DNA of 64,000 bases from Halalkalicoccus tibetensis (GCF_037996645.1 NZ_JBBMXV010000007.1:32973-96972), one strand, 5' to 3'; positions 1 through 9,954 are shown, counted from the stretch's first letter. The notes: a model not told the origin generated them from the sequence alone. Translations and numbers: made by a program.

Positions 1-1
1 G

Positions 2-172
2 ATAGTGATGGTTGGATGCGGTCTCGCACCGTCTGCACTGCTGGCTATGGCCTCGCAACTCCCTTTCACTACACTGGCAGTCGATAATCACTTCAACTGT
101 CGTGATTTCGCCACTACCCGTGTTGCTCCTACCATCTCTAAAAGAGACGGTGCGAGCAGCGATCTCATTTAA
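2..172 (+). other. Open frame at window edge, unrecognised
   Basis: A frame open from the window edge ends with TAA at 170-172 and gives 56 residues without a recognisable domain. It could be the tail of a gene starting outside the window or chance. It carries a 23-bp sequence at 12-34 that recurs exactly at 51032-51054, and a 12-bp inverted copy of part of it at 145-156. Nothing else is seen up to 270. Confidence 0.2.
12..34 (+). repeat. 23-bp exact repeat, copy 1
   Basis: Identical to 51032-51054. A 12-bp inverted match (AGACGGTGCGAG) lies at 145-156. Confidence 0.6.
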
Positions 173-270
173 GTGCTTCTCGCGATAAGTAATGAAGTAA
201 GCGGGATTCTGCGGATACTTTCTAATCCGGTAGTGGCACCACTCTGACCACCACGACGGTAGAACGCTTC

Positions 271-690
271 CTACTCGTGGTCCTCGTAGCGTTCAACGAC
301 GTCAGCGAAGGCGACGGTGTCTGTGACACTTGTAATTTCGATCTCGACGCGTTCGTGAGGATCGGTATCGGGAACGATGACCACGTAGCCTCGCTCGACT
401 CGTGCGATCCCGTCGCCCTGCTCGCCGATCGTCTCGATCTCAACAGTTCGATGGTCACCCTCAGCAACAGGCGGACTGGACTTGGCTGTCGCTTGGGCTG
501 ATTCTTCATTACCATCAGTATCCGAGTCAGGATGGGTCCGAGCCTGCGGAACCAGAGCGATGCGATACGACCGGTCCGGCTCGAGGTCTCCAAGTTCGAC
601 CTCGCGTTCGGGAATCTCGATCGTATAAGACCCATTACGGTGATTGATCTCACTACTAAACAGACACAGAAGGGTATCTGAGAGTTCCAT
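271..690 (-). CDS. TRAM domain protein
   Basis: A 139-residue protein starting MELSDTLLCLF, the usual start of small haloarchaeal TRAM proteins; a Met two codons upstream is less likely. The N-terminus is followed by an acidic linker (about residues 50-70) and a C-terminal TRAM beta-barrel (about 72-135) with the typical segment EQGDGIARVERGYVVIVPDT. TRAM domains bind RNA, and stand-alone archaeal versions are thought to act as RNA chaperones or tRNA/mRNA-associated proteins. It is a single gene with no operon partner visible. Substrate RNA is unknown. Confidence 0.85.
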   Translation of the reverse strand: MELSDTLLCLFSSEINHRNGSYTIEIPEREVELGDLEPDRSYRIALVPQARTHPDSDTDGNEESAQATAKSSPPVAEGDHRTVEIETIGEQGDGIARVERGYVVIVPDTDPHERVEIEITSVTDTVAFADVVERYEDHE

Positions 691-1051
691 ATACAATGCT
701 CAATTAATAAGACCGTCTTCAATAGGTATGAGAGTACTGGTAGCAGTTGCTATACCTGTGTTTTAACTAACAACGGATGCCAAATGAAGGAGTGTGAGCG
801 GTGTGGGAAAGCGTTTTTAACGTATCAATTGTAGAATATGTGAGGAACCCTCGTTCATCACACCTCTTCAACTATTTCAGTATCAAACAGGGTGGCGGAT
901 TAGCGATTAGACAACATGATAATGATTTGACCAAATGTTTATATCTGATAGAAGAAAATAGATATAACGATCCTGGTATCTGTTACCGGGTGGCGCGACG
1001 GTTATGCTCGATCGGTACGAAGAGTGTAATCATTCGGCAGAAAAATAACAT
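691..1051. other. Intergenic region upstream of rhamnosidase
   Basis: No convincing gene. A 16-codon frame at 784-834 with two CxxC cysteines (MKECERCGKAF) may be a zinc-finger relic. AT-rich stretches around 930-970 could hold the promoter of the GH78 gene, and a palindrome lies at 972-990. Confidence 0.4.
972..990. promoter_or_regulatory. Palindrome upstream of exported rhamnosidase
   Basis: CCTGGTATCTGTTACCGGG is an imperfect inverted repeat 62 bp before the GH78 start. Its half-site CCGGTA is shared with the stronger 15-bp palindromes at 14322, 14442 and 20841, so it may be a weak site for the same regulator. This is inference from sequence similarity only. Confidence 0.3.
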
Positions 1052-4000
1052 ATGAGAGACATCAATGTCGATCCCATGACGGGACACTCGCACAGCAAGA
1101 AAGAACAACACGACGGACTAATTGACCGACGAGATTACCTGCGATATACAGGTGCGCTTGCGGGCTCCTCGATAGCTGCCGGAGCTGGTATAGAGACGGC
1201 TGCGGCTAACAGAGATGAGGAAACTGATGAGGGATCGATAACCCCGACAAACCTACGGGTCGAGTACGCTCGAGAGCCGAATAACGTGCTTCCAACAGTC
1301 GATAACTCCGATAGCACGCTTGAGGTGCCGCGGTTCTCTTGGGAAGTAGCCGGCCCGCGAGGTACCGTCCAGTCGGCGTACCGAATCTTGGTGGCAGAGA
1401 GCAGAGACACAGTTGAGAACGGCGATAGCGACGTTTGGGACAGCGGTGTTATAGATTCATCACAATCAATTCACGTTCCTTACGATGGCGAAGCGCTCGA
1501 GGCGGACACAACGTATTACTGGACCGTCCGGCTTTGGGACGGCGATGAGGCGAGCGATTGGTGTGATTCGACACAATTCGTGACGGCCCTGCCAGCAGGC
1601 GACGAATACTGGGAGGGCGAGTGGATCGGTCCCGATTATGGCGAGTGGGGACCGAACGATCGCATCGACTACGATTTCCTAGAAGAAGATGAGTACGACC
1701 ATCGCCCCGAACCGCTGCTTCGCACTGGGTTTGACCTCAATGAGGATGTTGAGGAGGCCCGATTGCACGTTAGCGGTATCGGCTGTCATAAGCTCTACTG
1801 CAATGGCGAGCGTATCGGCAATCGCGTGCTCGAGCCCGCTCAAACTCAGTACGATGAGACTGTGCTCTACTCGACGTACGATGTCACGACATATCTGAAT
1901 GGTGGCATGAACGCGATCGGAATCGCACTTGGCCGGCTCCGGTTCGGTGAAATGGTCGCAGATAATGACTGGGGTTGGGCGCTGACAGCTCCGTGGTGGA
2001 GTGACCCACAAGCGATCGTTCAGCTGAACATCAAATTCGCCGACGGAACGAGTACGTCACTTGTCAGTGGCGACGATTGGCTGTTAACCGACGGCCCAAC
2101 TCGGTTCGACTCGCTGTTCTCGGGCGAAGTGTACGATGCTCGAGAAGAGAAACCAAGATGGACGGAGCCGGAGTACGACGATAGTGACTGGAACGTTCCA
2201 ACGATTGTCGACGATCCAGGTGGTGACCGAATCCCCCAACACATCCAACCAATGCGAGTACGGGACACCCTTGACCCCGTTGAAATTACTGAGCCGGAAG
2301 ATGGCGTTTACGTCGTCGATTTCGGACAGGTCATGACCGGTTGGGCTGAATTGACTGTCGAAGGCGATGAGGGAATCGGAGTCACGATGACTTACGGCGA
2401 AAAGCTCCACGACGACGGAACGGTGGATAATGATAATTCGCTCATTCACGCCCCCATGCAGCGGAATCACTACATCCTCAGAGGGGAGGGGACTGAACGA
2501 TGGGAGCCGAGCTATAGCTACAACGGTTTTCGGTATGTACAACTCGAGGGGTATCCCGGCGAGCCGAGCTCTGGGTCCCTTGCGGCGAAATATGTCTATA
2601 CTGCATTCGACGAAAGCGTTGAAAGCAGCTTCGAGTCCTCGAACGACCTGTTAAATCAGATTCACGAAAACACGTTATGGGCCTATCGAAACAATATGCA
2701 GGGTCTGCCGACGGATACCCCGAAACTGGAAAAAAACGGGTGGACGGGTGACGCCCAGCTGACCGCGGAAACGGGGATCTATAACTACGATATGGCCCGG
2801 TTCTGGACGAAGTGGATTCGGGACTTTGCTGACGCCCAACGCGAGGACGGCGAGACCTCGACGATTGTCCCGACACCGGGGTATAGCTTCCTCGATGAAC
2901 CCGATCTAAGCCCCGACTGGGCACTGGGTCCCACGCCGGGTTGGGACGCTGCGTTCATCCTCATCCCCTGGTGGGTCTACCAGTACTACGGTGATAAGCG
3001 GATTCTCGAAACGCACTACGAGAGCTGGAAACAGTATATCGACTGGATCCAATTGTGGTCCGAAGGAGATATCGTTGACGACCTCCCTGAACGAATCTCG
3101 GATCAGGAGGACGTTATTCGGACCTTCGATGACAGCCACGTACTCCCGGTTGGACTCGGCGACTGGGGTGGTGCACCACTGACTGATACAGATGACGGAT
3201 ACGGCGGCGGGGGAGACGAGGTACCGATTACCTCGACGGCCTACTACTATCGCTTCACGCAGGTGCTCGCCGAAACCGCCTCGCTCATTGGCGAAGACGA
3301 GGAGGCCGCCGAATGGGAGGAACTTGCTAAGGAGATCCGTGAGGATTTCAACGACGAATTCCTCGACACAAACCTAGGTTACTACCGGACCGGTCAGCAC
3401 GAGGCATACCTTCAGACGTCGAACCTTCTCCCGCTTGCCTTCGAGATGGTTCCTGATGAATACGAGAATATTGTCGTAGAGAGCCTTGTCGAAGATGTCA
3501 TGGAAACTCACGACGGCCACCTCAATACTGCAACGCTCGGGACGAAGTATCTGCTCCCGGTTCTCACCGAGTATGGCTACCATGACGTCGCCTACACTGT
3601 CGCCACGCAGACCGACTATCCGAGCTGGGGACTATGGATTGAAAACGATCGGACATCGCTGCTTGAGTTCTGGGAACTGGACTCGCGGTCGTGGAACCAC
3701 CACTTTCTGGGCGTCACCGACGAGTGGTTCTACAAGCATCTCGCAGGTATTCAAGTCGACGAGCCTGGCTTCAAGCACGTCCGGATCGCCCCCAAGCCAG
3801 TCGACGATCTTGAGTGGACCAGTGCAACGACCGAAACTATTAGAGGAGTCGTTGAGTCGAGCTGGGAACTTACCGAGACATCGGGCGCTGGCCGTGACAG
3901 GCAAGGAATTGAACTCGAAGTGACGATTCCCGGAAACGCGACAGCTACGGTTGAAATACCGACGTTCGGTGGTGAACAGGTCCGCGTCCGTGAGAGCGGA

Positions 4001-4138
4001 ACGAACATCTGGAACAACGGCAATCGGACGAACCGAGATCATCCAGGGATCAAGGCAATTGATCGAACCGACGAGGCCGTTATTGCCGAGGTGACGTCAG
4101 GCAAGTACGTGTTCGCACTCGAGCAGATCGGAAACTGA
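1052..4138 (+). CDS. Exported alpha-L-rhamnosidase (GH78)
   Basis: A 1028-residue glycoside hydrolase that should release terminal L-rhamnose from rhamnosides outside the cell. A Tat signal is visible at about residues 25-50 (RRDYLRYTGALAG, then a hydrophobic stretch). Domain order follows GH78: N-terminal beta-sandwich (about 65-190), rhamnosidase N domain (about 205-380), carbohydrate-binding-like domain (about 385-490), (alpha/alpha)6 barrel (about 500-890) and C-terminal beta domain. The catalytic-acid segment reads LPTDTPKLEKNGWTGDAQ and the second conserved glutamate lies in LLEFWELD. Met9 is an alternative start. It is convergent with the reductoisomerase-like gene and is the only GH78 of the two with an export signal. 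Confidence 0.9.
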   Translation: MRDINVDPMTGHSHSKKEQHDGLIDRRDYLRYTGALAGSSIAAGAGIETAAANRDEETDEGSITPTNLRVEYAREPNNVLPTVDNSDSTLEVPRFSWEVAGPRGTVQSAYRILVAESRDTVENGDSDVWDSGVIDSSQSIHVPYDGEALEADTTYYWTVRLWDGDEASDWCDSTQFVTALPAGDEYWEGEWIGPDYGEWGPNDRIDYDFLEEDEYDHRPEPLLRTGFDLNEDVEEARLHVSGIGCHKLYCNGERIGNRVLEPAQTQYDETVLYSTYDVTTYLNGGMNAIGIALGRLRFGEMVADNDWGWALTAPWWSDPQAIVQLNIKFADGTSTSLVSGDDWLLTDGPTRFDSLFSGEVYDAREEKPRWTEPEYDDSDWNVPTIVDDPGGDRIPQHIQPMRVRDTLDPVEITEPEDGVYVVDFGQVMTGWAELTVEGDEGIGVTMTYGEKLHDDGTVDNDNSLIHAPMQRNHYILRGEGTERWEPSYSYNGFRYVQLEGYPGEPSSGSLAAKYVYTAFDESVESSFESSNDLLNQIHENTLWAYRNNMQGLPTDTPKLEKNGWTGDAQLTAETGIYNYDMARFWTKWIRDFADAQREDGETSTIVPTPGYSFLDEPDLSPDWALGPTPGWDAAFILIPWWVYQYYGDKRILETHYESWKQYIDWIQLWSEGDIVDDLPERISDQEDVIRTFDDSHVLPVGLGDWGGAPLTDTDDGYGGGGDEVPITSTAYYYRFTQVLAETASLIGEDEEAAEWEELAKEIREDFNDEFLDTNLGYYRTGQHEAYLQTSNLLPLAFEMVPDEYENIVVESLVEDVMETHDGHLNTATLGTKYLLPVLTEYGYHDVAYTVATQTDYPSWGLWIENDRTSLLEFWELDSRSWNHHFLGVTDEWFYKHLAGIQVDEPGFKHVRIAPKPVDDLEWTSATTETIRGVVESSWELTETSGAGRDRQGIELEVTIPGNATATVEIPTFGGEQVRVRESGTNIWNNGNRTNRDHPGIKAIDRTDEAVIAEVTSGKYVFALEQIGN

Positions 4139-4221
4139 ACGTCGCGTCCTCTTTCTTCTTTAACTTGTCTCCTCAGGGTCCAGTGAACGCCAACTGCAAT
4201 AATCCTCTCTCGAGGAATGAT

Positions 4222-5238
4222 TCATTCATCACCTAGTCCAAGCTTTTCAATAGTCTCCTGTTCCTTCTGGATCATTTCAGTATCACCGAATTCTTTGTAT
4301 AATCGGTTGAGCATTGGGTAACCTGCCTGTTGCTCATTAGTCCACTCACGAGCGAATGACCCCGTTTCGATCTCGCGTAGTCGCTCTCGCATGTAGGACT
4401 TCATCTCTTCGCGATTATATGCCTCTGCTCGAGACATCTGCCCATATTGGCTAGTTTGAGAATGAAGCGGAAGCTGACCGATGAAGCCATCAGTTCCCAT
4501 TACTTCAAAGATATGTGCCATCTCTTGGGATAGATACTGCTCTAGCAGGATAACCTCACCAGGAATTCCTGCCTCACGTTCGATTTCGTATTTTGCTGCA
4601 ATTGCATTGAAGAAAAGCGGTATCAGTGCTTGTTCGGTTAGAAGATCAATTTTCGTTTCCATCTCAAAAGTACCTTCAATCACACCGGATCGGGTCGAGC
4701 CGATAGCTTTTGATAGTGCAAGTGCTGTTTCCTGTGCGTTTCCAGAGTAGTCCTGATTAACAGCGATCATGCTTGGGGCACCGTCACCCTCTTCATAGAG
4801 TTCGCGGACTAGGTCTCCGATCATCCGCGGTGCGACCATGATAGTATCAAGGTCAGCAGTAGGCTCGATAAAATCGTAAGTGATGTTGTATCCTGATGCA
4901 AAATTAACTGTGTTACCGGCTTCGAGTCCAGGTTCGATTTCTTCTTGATAGATTCCTGGGGCAACTTCATCAGGAATCAGCAGAAAGATGATATCAGCAC
5001 GTTCAGCGGCTTCTGCTATGTCGTAGTCCTCAAAGCCATCCTCTCTAGCTTGTTTCCTTGAGTCGTCGCTTCGGTTTCCGACAATGATGTCTTCAACACC
5101 GGAGTCCTGCATGTTCAGCGCCTGCGCACGGCCTTGATTCCCGTACCCAATGATGGCTATTGTCTTTTCATTGAGGATAGACATATCAGCATCATCCTCA
5201 TAGAATATCGTTGCCTCTTCTGTGGTACTATCTTGCAT
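4222..5238 (-). CDS. Ketol-acid reductoisomerase-like oxidoreductase
   Basis: A 338-residue protein with an N-terminal Rossmann fold (GYGNQG at 31-36) and the all-alpha reductoisomerase C-domain. It resembles IlvC, but the segment that reads AHGFNI in IlvC is ASGYNI here (Ser115 for the catalytic His), APKGPGHTVR is APRMIGDLVR, and one of the metal-binding glutamates appears to be Ser237; Asp198, Glu202 and Glu233 remain. It is the last gene of the minus-strand sugar operon, 54 bp after GntP, with no branched-chain amino acid genes nearby. I infer an NAD(P)-dependent reductase, dehydrogenase or isomerase of a sugar-acid intermediate rather than valine synthesis. Its reaction is unknown. Confidence 0.75.
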   Translation of the reverse strand: MQDSTTEEATIFYEDDADMSILNEKTIAIIGYGNQGRAQALNMQDSGVEDIIVGNRSDDSRKQAREDGFEDYDIAEAAERADIIFLLIPDEVAPGIYQEEIEPGLEAGNTVNFASGYNITYDFIEPTADLDTIMVAPRMIGDLVRELYEEGDGAPSMIAVNQDYSGNAQETALALSKAIGSTRSGVIEGTFEMETKIDLLTEQALIPLFFNAIAAKYEIEREAGIPGEVILLEQYLSQEMAHIFEVMGTDGFIGQLPLHSQTSQYGQMSRAEAYNREEMKSYMRERLREIETGSFAREWTNEQQAGYPMLNRLYKEFGDTEMIQKEQETIEKLGLGDE

Positions 5239-5291
5239 GGCATGGTATTCATCTCAATGCTATCTCTTAAATATTCCTTTAGCTATAAAAT

Positions 5292-6617
5292 TTATAATAT
5301 GAGTGCTATGACAATCGAGAAGAAGAATGCGAATATTGAGACAATTGCACCACCAAGAGTGTACGTTTTCAAGCCACCAGTCACCTCCAGACCAGCCAAT
5401 TCAGTCACAACCCAGAAACCACTATCATTAATATGACCAATACTCATACCACCTGCGAGTGCCGAAAGAGCTAGGGCTACAGGTGCAACAGTCGTTTCAA
5501 CACCAGCTATGATAGTCATCGCCGTGATCCCTGCAACTGTCCCTGAACCTTGTGCGACGCGCATGACCAGACCAAGCACATAGGCGATTACAACGATCAT
5601 TATTCCATCACCACTTGCACCAACAAGACTGAGCATTGCGTCAGCAGCCTCTGTCTCCTGAATAACAAATCCAAATGCGCCCCCAGCGCCCGTTATTGCC
5701 AAGACGATCCCTGCAGGGCGCAAGGCTTCCGAGAATTCATCTGAAAGATTCTCATGCCCCATCGTAATCACATATATGATGATAGCGACAATCAGTCCTG
5801 CAAGAAGTGCAATGATTTGACTACTGAGAAATTCGAAAAAGACGTTTAGCTCGCCTAAGAGAGCCTCAGAAGTAGTCCCGATCATAATAAAGATGATAGG
5901 CACAGCGATTGGAAGAAGAGAAACAAGAAACGAAGGGGGATTCTCCACTGTTTCTTCCTCTTCATCTACAAACGGTATTTCACTAATATCATCACCAGTC
6001 CAAATATGATCAATAACAGCAACAAAAACACCAATTGATAATGTAATCGATAGTATTCCACCAATCAAACCAACAATCATCATTGTTCCAAGTTCGAAAT
6101 CAAGTAAAGCGGGTGCAGCAAGTGGATTGGGGGTCGGGGGGATAAACGTGTGTGCACCGGCCGCCCCAATCGCGAGTGGTCCGATCACTAGCGGGTATGA
6201 GAGTTCAGTTTCTCGCCAGAGAGCAATGACCATTGGAATCATCACGAGAAATGCAACGTCGAAAAAGACAGGAATTGCGATAATAGCACCTGAAATGCCG
6301 ATTGCGTATGGAATATATTTTGTTGGAACCGCATCTGTCATTCCCAATGCAATTGTTCTAGCACCACCACATCGAGCGAGTAGCATCCCGATCATAATCC
6401 CAAAAATGATTGGCAAGCCAATTGACGCCATTAAGTCACCGAATCCCTCACCGATTGCATCAACTGTCTCTGTTAAACCAAGCCCCGATGCGATACCCAT
6501 ATAGAGTGAACCACTTACTAATGACACCGCTGGATCAATGTCAAGCACTATGATCAATCCAAGAACAATGCCAATTGCGATTACGAGGTTTATAGCTAGT
6601 ATGGTTGTTCCTACCAT
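5292..6617 (-). CDS. GntP family sugar-acid permease
   Basis: A 441-residue membrane protein with about 12-14 hydrophobic segments; the start MVGTTILAINLVIAIG is chosen because the upstream in-frame codons are charged and unlike the family. Features such as GPLAIGAAGAHTFIPPTPNPLAAP and VAQGSGTVAGITAMTIIAG match GntP/gluconate:H+ symporters, which import aldonic acids. Its place between an ABC permease and the reductoisomerase-like gene suggests uptake of rhamnonate or a related acid. The gene is markedly AT-rich compared with genes past 23 kb. Confidence 0.85.
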   Translation of the reverse strand: MVGTTILAINLVIAIGIVLGLIIVLDIDPAVSLVSGSLYMGIASGLGLTETVDAIGEGFGDLMASIGLPIIFGIMIGMLLARCGGARTIALGMTDAVPTKYIPYAIGISGAIIAIPVFFDVAFLVMIPMVIALWRETELSYPLVIGPLAIGAAGAHTFIPPTPNPLAAPALLDFELGTMMIVGLIGGILSITLSIGVFVAVIDHIWTGDDISEIPFVDEEEETVENPPSFLVSLLPIAVPIIFIMIGTTSEALLGELNVFFEFLSSQIIALLAGLIVAIIIYVITMGHENLSDEFSEALRPAGIVLAITGAGGAFGFVIQETEAADAMLSLVGASGDGIMIVVIAYVLGLVMRVAQGSGTVAGITAMTIIAGVETTVAPVALALSALAGGMSIGHINDSGFWVVTELAGLEVTGGLKTYTLGGAIVSIFAFFFSIVIALIL

Positions 6618-6718
6618 ATACCCTTCTCGTAAACAAGAGTAATAATAATTTGTATTTATCACTAATCTTTTTATATCTTGGTGAGGTATATATTGCTGCC
6701 TCACACTGACTCAGGAGC

Positions 6719-7735
6719 CTAACTCGGAGTGAGGAGATCGTCTCGAATATTTTGCCGGTATCTGTTGATGATGATCGCGGCGATTACGAGAACGCCAAAG
6801 AAGATATTCACTTGATTACCGCCTAGTCCAGTTTGTATAAGACCAGCATCAAACACGCCGATAAGCAGTGCACCACCAATCATATTAACAATTGACCCCC
6901 GGCCACCTGTTAAACTGGCACCTCCAATAACAGCACCGGCAAATGCCATGAAGACGGCACCATCGGCCATTCCTGGGGTTGCCGAGCCAAGAAATCCTGT
7001 AAATAGGAGTCCCGAGAAAGCACTCAAGACACCAGAGATCACAAATACCCAAAATACAGTATTAGTGACGCTAATTCCGACTCGGTTTGATGCTTCTGAA
7101 TCGCCACCGACTGAGTAGACGTTACTACCAAATTGGGTCTGCCTCATGAGAATATGAATCAGGACAGCAGCAATGACCAGGACGAAGATCGCGATCGGGA
7201 TTCCAGCGATTGTATCACCACCAATAGCGAGATAAGTTGCTGGGAATCCTTCACTAATCGGATTGAGGCTAAGTTCGAGTGTTGCATACTGGAGGATGAA
7301 GAAGGTGCCAAGAGTGACAAGAAATGGATTGAGATCCAGAAAGGCAATAAAGAAACCGTTGAACGCACCGATCAATGCTCCAATGAAGAGGATCGTAATA
7401 ACGCCTAACCACCAAGGCATCCACGGTGCCCAGGAAGTGAGGAGGAGTGCATTTAACATTCCTGCAAACCCTGCCGCCTGACCAACAGAAAGATCGAAAT
7501 TGCCGCTCAAGAGGCAGATCCCTTCAGCCATAACCAGAAAGCTGAGCATAACACTTGAGAATACGATGAACTGGAGATTAGAATAGTTGAAGAACTGTGG
7601 TCCATTGATGATTCCAAAAGCAAGAACTGTCGCAACTAATAGTACCCATATAAAATTGTCAACTAAAAATAGTTTTGTTTGGGTTGATTTTTCACCTGAC
7701 AGCGCTTCCTTTGCGTTGGCTAAGTCTAACTCCAT
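6719..7735 (-). CDS. Sugar ABC transporter permease (RbsC-like)
   Basis: A 338-residue protein with 8-10 predicted membrane segments and the BPD_transp_2 family signature; the segments GLLFTGFLGSATPGMADGAVF and AFAGAVIGGASLTGGRGSI are typical of ribose/rhamnose-type permeases. It forms the channel of an ABC importer together with the ATPase at 9069-9863 and the binding lipoprotein at 7843-8967. All three are on the minus strand with gaps of about 100 bp, so they are probably cotranscribed. The single permease gene fits a homodimeric channel. Confidence 0.9.
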   Translation of the reverse strand: MELDLANAKEALSGEKSTQTKLFLVDNFIWVLLVATVLAFGIINGPQFFNYSNLQFIVFSSVMLSFLVMAEGICLLSGNFDLSVGQAAGFAGMLNALLLTSWAPWMPWWLGVITILFIGALIGAFNGFFIAFLDLNPFLVTLGTFFILQYATLELSLNPISEGFPATYLAIGGDTIAGIPIAIFVLVIAAVLIHILMRQTQFGSNVYSVGGDSEASNRVGISVTNTVFWVFVISGVLSAFSGLLFTGFLGSATPGMADGAVFMAFAGAVIGGASLTGGRGSIVNMIGGALLIGVFDAGLIQTGLGGNQVNIFFGVLVIAAIIINRYRQNIRDDLLTPS

Positions 7736-7842
7736 ACAGAGCTCTGACTTACTGGTTCACAATAATAAGTGATAAACGTTCTGCAACAGACAACAGTTCT
7801 TCTACGCCAAAAGAACGGTATGATTTCGTCCAGTTGACTAAG

Positions 7843-8967
7843 TCAATCGTCTTGGCCGAAGATAACACCCCAGTTTGAGGATTCATCGTAATTATCGGGT
7901 GTCAGGAGTCGACCGCTCGTCTGGAACCATGGATGATCGTGTTGCTCCTGGACAGTTGCCGGTGCCCAATCCTGTCCTTCCCAGATATCTACACCCATAT
8001 GTTCCTCGCCTGTTATCTCTAAGTCATCAGTATCAATTTCGTCACCAACATCAGGCAACGCATCTTCTCCTTCTGTCCGGGCTACTTCTAGATAATGCAT
8101 TGCAATCGGTAGATAATACTGCGTAGGCTGGGTGAAGGCCCGCTGCAACCATTCGCTATCGAATAGGTCGACTACAGTTGGGCTACCATCCATACATGCC
8201 ATGAACACTTCTCCAGGTTCCATGCCATACGTATCAAGTGCACCTGCAGCTCCGGCTGCCATCTCTCCATTTGCTGCAAAGATCGCATCGACCTCACCAT
8301 CAACCGACTGTAAAACGGAATAGAGACCCTCTTGAGCCGGTTCTCGGTTGAAATCAGCACTTATCTCAAGGATTTCGATTTCATCATGTTCATCGACGGC
8401 ATTTCTGAATCCTTGTTCCCTTTCGGTTCCAATGGCCATCCCAAGGTCTCCCTGCAAGTTCACAACAGTTCCTTCAGCTTCTCCATCCGATTCGAGATAG
8501 GTGACGATCTCTTCCCCAAGTTCCTCACAAGCAGGCTCGTTTCCGATATAGACACTCATAGTGAGGTCAGGTGTATCGATATCAGAGTTAGCTGCGATGA
8601 CTGGAATATCCTGACTAACGGCCTGCTCAACTTGATTTGCAGGAGCGGTTTCAGAGACCGGACCAACTAAGATACCGTCAGCGTCCTGTTGGGCGAAGTT
8701 TTGAATATGAGAGATCTGTTCTTCTTCTTCGCCCCGTGAATTGTTATTCTCAAAGTCAAACCCATGGTCTTCGGCATAGTATTCTCCACCTTGTACGTAC
8801 GCCTCCTCCCACGATCCGTACATCCCCCAAATCGTGTGAGGATAAAAAGGACCACCATTGTCTTCATCGTCTCCGCCGAGACAACCTGCGATACTGGCGA
8901 TTCCTGCTACCCCCGCTGTTTTGAGGATATTTCTCCTATTCATAGGAGTGTTGCTACCATCTGCCAT
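7843..8967 (-). CDS. Sugar ABC substrate-binding lipoprotein
   Basis: A 374-residue periplasmic-binding-protein family 1 member. The N-terminus has a Tat motif (Arg11-Arg12, NRRNILKTAG) and a lipobox ending in Cys29 (SIAGC), so it is likely exported folded and lipid-anchored. The mature part shows the two-lobe fold seen in ribose- and rhamnose-binding proteins, with segments such as DGILVGPVSETAP and DAIFAANGEMAAGA. Specificity cannot be read from sequence; neighbours suggest L-rhamnose, a rhamnoside or a lactone. Confidence 0.9.
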   Translation of the reverse strand: MADGSNTPMNRRNILKTAGVAGIASIAGCLGGDDEDNGGPFYPHTIWGMYGSWEEAYVQGGEYYAEDHGFDFENNNSRGEEEEQISHIQNFAQQDADGILVGPVSETAPANQVEQAVSQDIPVIAANSDIDTPDLTMSVYIGNEPACEELGEEIVTYLESDGEAEGTVVNLQGDLGMAIGTEREQGFRNAVDEHDEIEILEISADFNREPAQEGLYSVLQSVDGEVDAIFAANGEMAAGAAGALDTYGMEPGEVFMACMDGSPTVVDLFDSEWLQRAFTQPTQYYLPIAMHYLEVARTEGEDALPDVGDEIDTDDLEITGEEHMGVDIWEGQDWAPATVQEQHDHPWFQTSGRLLTPDNYDESSNWGVIFGQDD

Positions 8968-9068
8968 GTTATTCTATCTCTTGTTTTGATTGCTGGGTAA
9001 AAAGTCTTTCCTATTTTATCACACACTTTCGCGAAGTGAACTCTCAAAAACGAATCAAGGCTATATGT

Positions 9069-9863
9069 CTACGGCGTTGCCGTGGTTTCAGTATCTCGTT
9101 CTGGTACCCCAGCCTGCATCTCTTCCAGTTCATCGGTGTTCGTCTCCTCCTTCAGGAGATCTCCGACTTTGTCTCCTCGGGAAAACACTACGAACCGATC
9201 ACAGATACGATAGGCATGAGGAAGATTGTGAGTGATAAATATCACTGACGTTCCGGACTCCTTGAGCTGCTCGACGAAATCGAGAACCTTCCGTACACCC
9301 GATATGGCTAACGCCGTCGTCGGTTCGTCCAAAATAACGAGATCAGCATCAAAGTACATCGCTCTTGCAATCGCGACTCCTTGTTTTTCACCACCAGAAC
9401 AGAATCGCACTTCTTGATCTGGTGACGAAATGTCTAGCCCGAGTTCACGGGTTATCTTTTCGGCCTCTGTTCGCATAGTCTCCTTATCTAAGACTTTAAT
9501 CGGCCCGACACCGGTCGTCAACTCTCTCCCGAGGAAGAGATTCTGTGCCACACTCCGATCTTCAACTACAGCTTGATCTTGAAATACGGTTTCGATATTC
9601 AGTTTTCGGGCTTCATTGACGGATGAGATGTCGACGCGCTCTCCCTTCCAGAAGACATCACCAGATGTCTGTGAGTGGACACCAGTGATAATCTCAACTA
9701 ATGTTGATTTTCCAGCACCATTATCTCCAACGAGACCAACGATCTCACCAGGATAGACACTGAAATCAACGTTCTTGAGTGCATGAACGGACCCATACCA
9801 TTTATTTATATTCTCCATGCGTAGAAGAGGCTCTGTCTGCTCGCGGTCTATTGTTGGTGCCAT
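9069..9863 (-). CDS. Sugar ABC transporter ATP-binding protein
   Basis: A 264-residue single-cassette ATPase. Walker A is GDNGAGKST (46-54), the signature is CSGGEKQG, and Walker B is ADLVILDEPT followed by an H-loop ITHN. Bacterial RbsA-type ATPases usually carry two fused cassettes, while this one has a single cassette like FrcA, so it should act as a homodimer with the adjacent permease. It lies between the amidohydrolase and binding-protein genes in the minus-strand operon. Confidence 0.9.
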   Translation of the reverse strand: MAPTIDREQTEPLLRMENINKWYGSVHALKNVDFSVYPGEIVGLVGDNGAGKSTLVEIITGVHSQTSGDVFWKGERVDISSVNEARKLNIETVFQDQAVVEDRSVAQNLFLGRELTTGVGPIKVLDKETMRTEAEKITRELGLDISSPDQEVRFCSGGEKQGVAIARAMYFDADLVILDEPTTALAISGVRKVLDFVEQLKESGTSVIFITHNLPHAYRICDRFVVFSRGDKVGDLLKEETNTDELEEMQAGVPERDTETTATP

Positions 9864-9954
9864 TCTGTTCTACGACTTCGTCAATAATCGATAATAAAGG
9901 TTATGCTAGTGATTCTTCCAGACGAGTATCATTTTCCATGGATTGTTTCGAAAG

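Noticed and set aside
801-1055. An 84-codon frame upstream of the rhamnosidase
   Set aside because: Composition and sequence are not protein-like, and it lies in the AT-rich promoter region.
4222-5238. Valine/isoleucine biosynthesis gene ilvC
   Set aside because: Catalytic residues appear changed and all neighbours are sugar-catabolic, with no ilvB, ilvN or leu genes.
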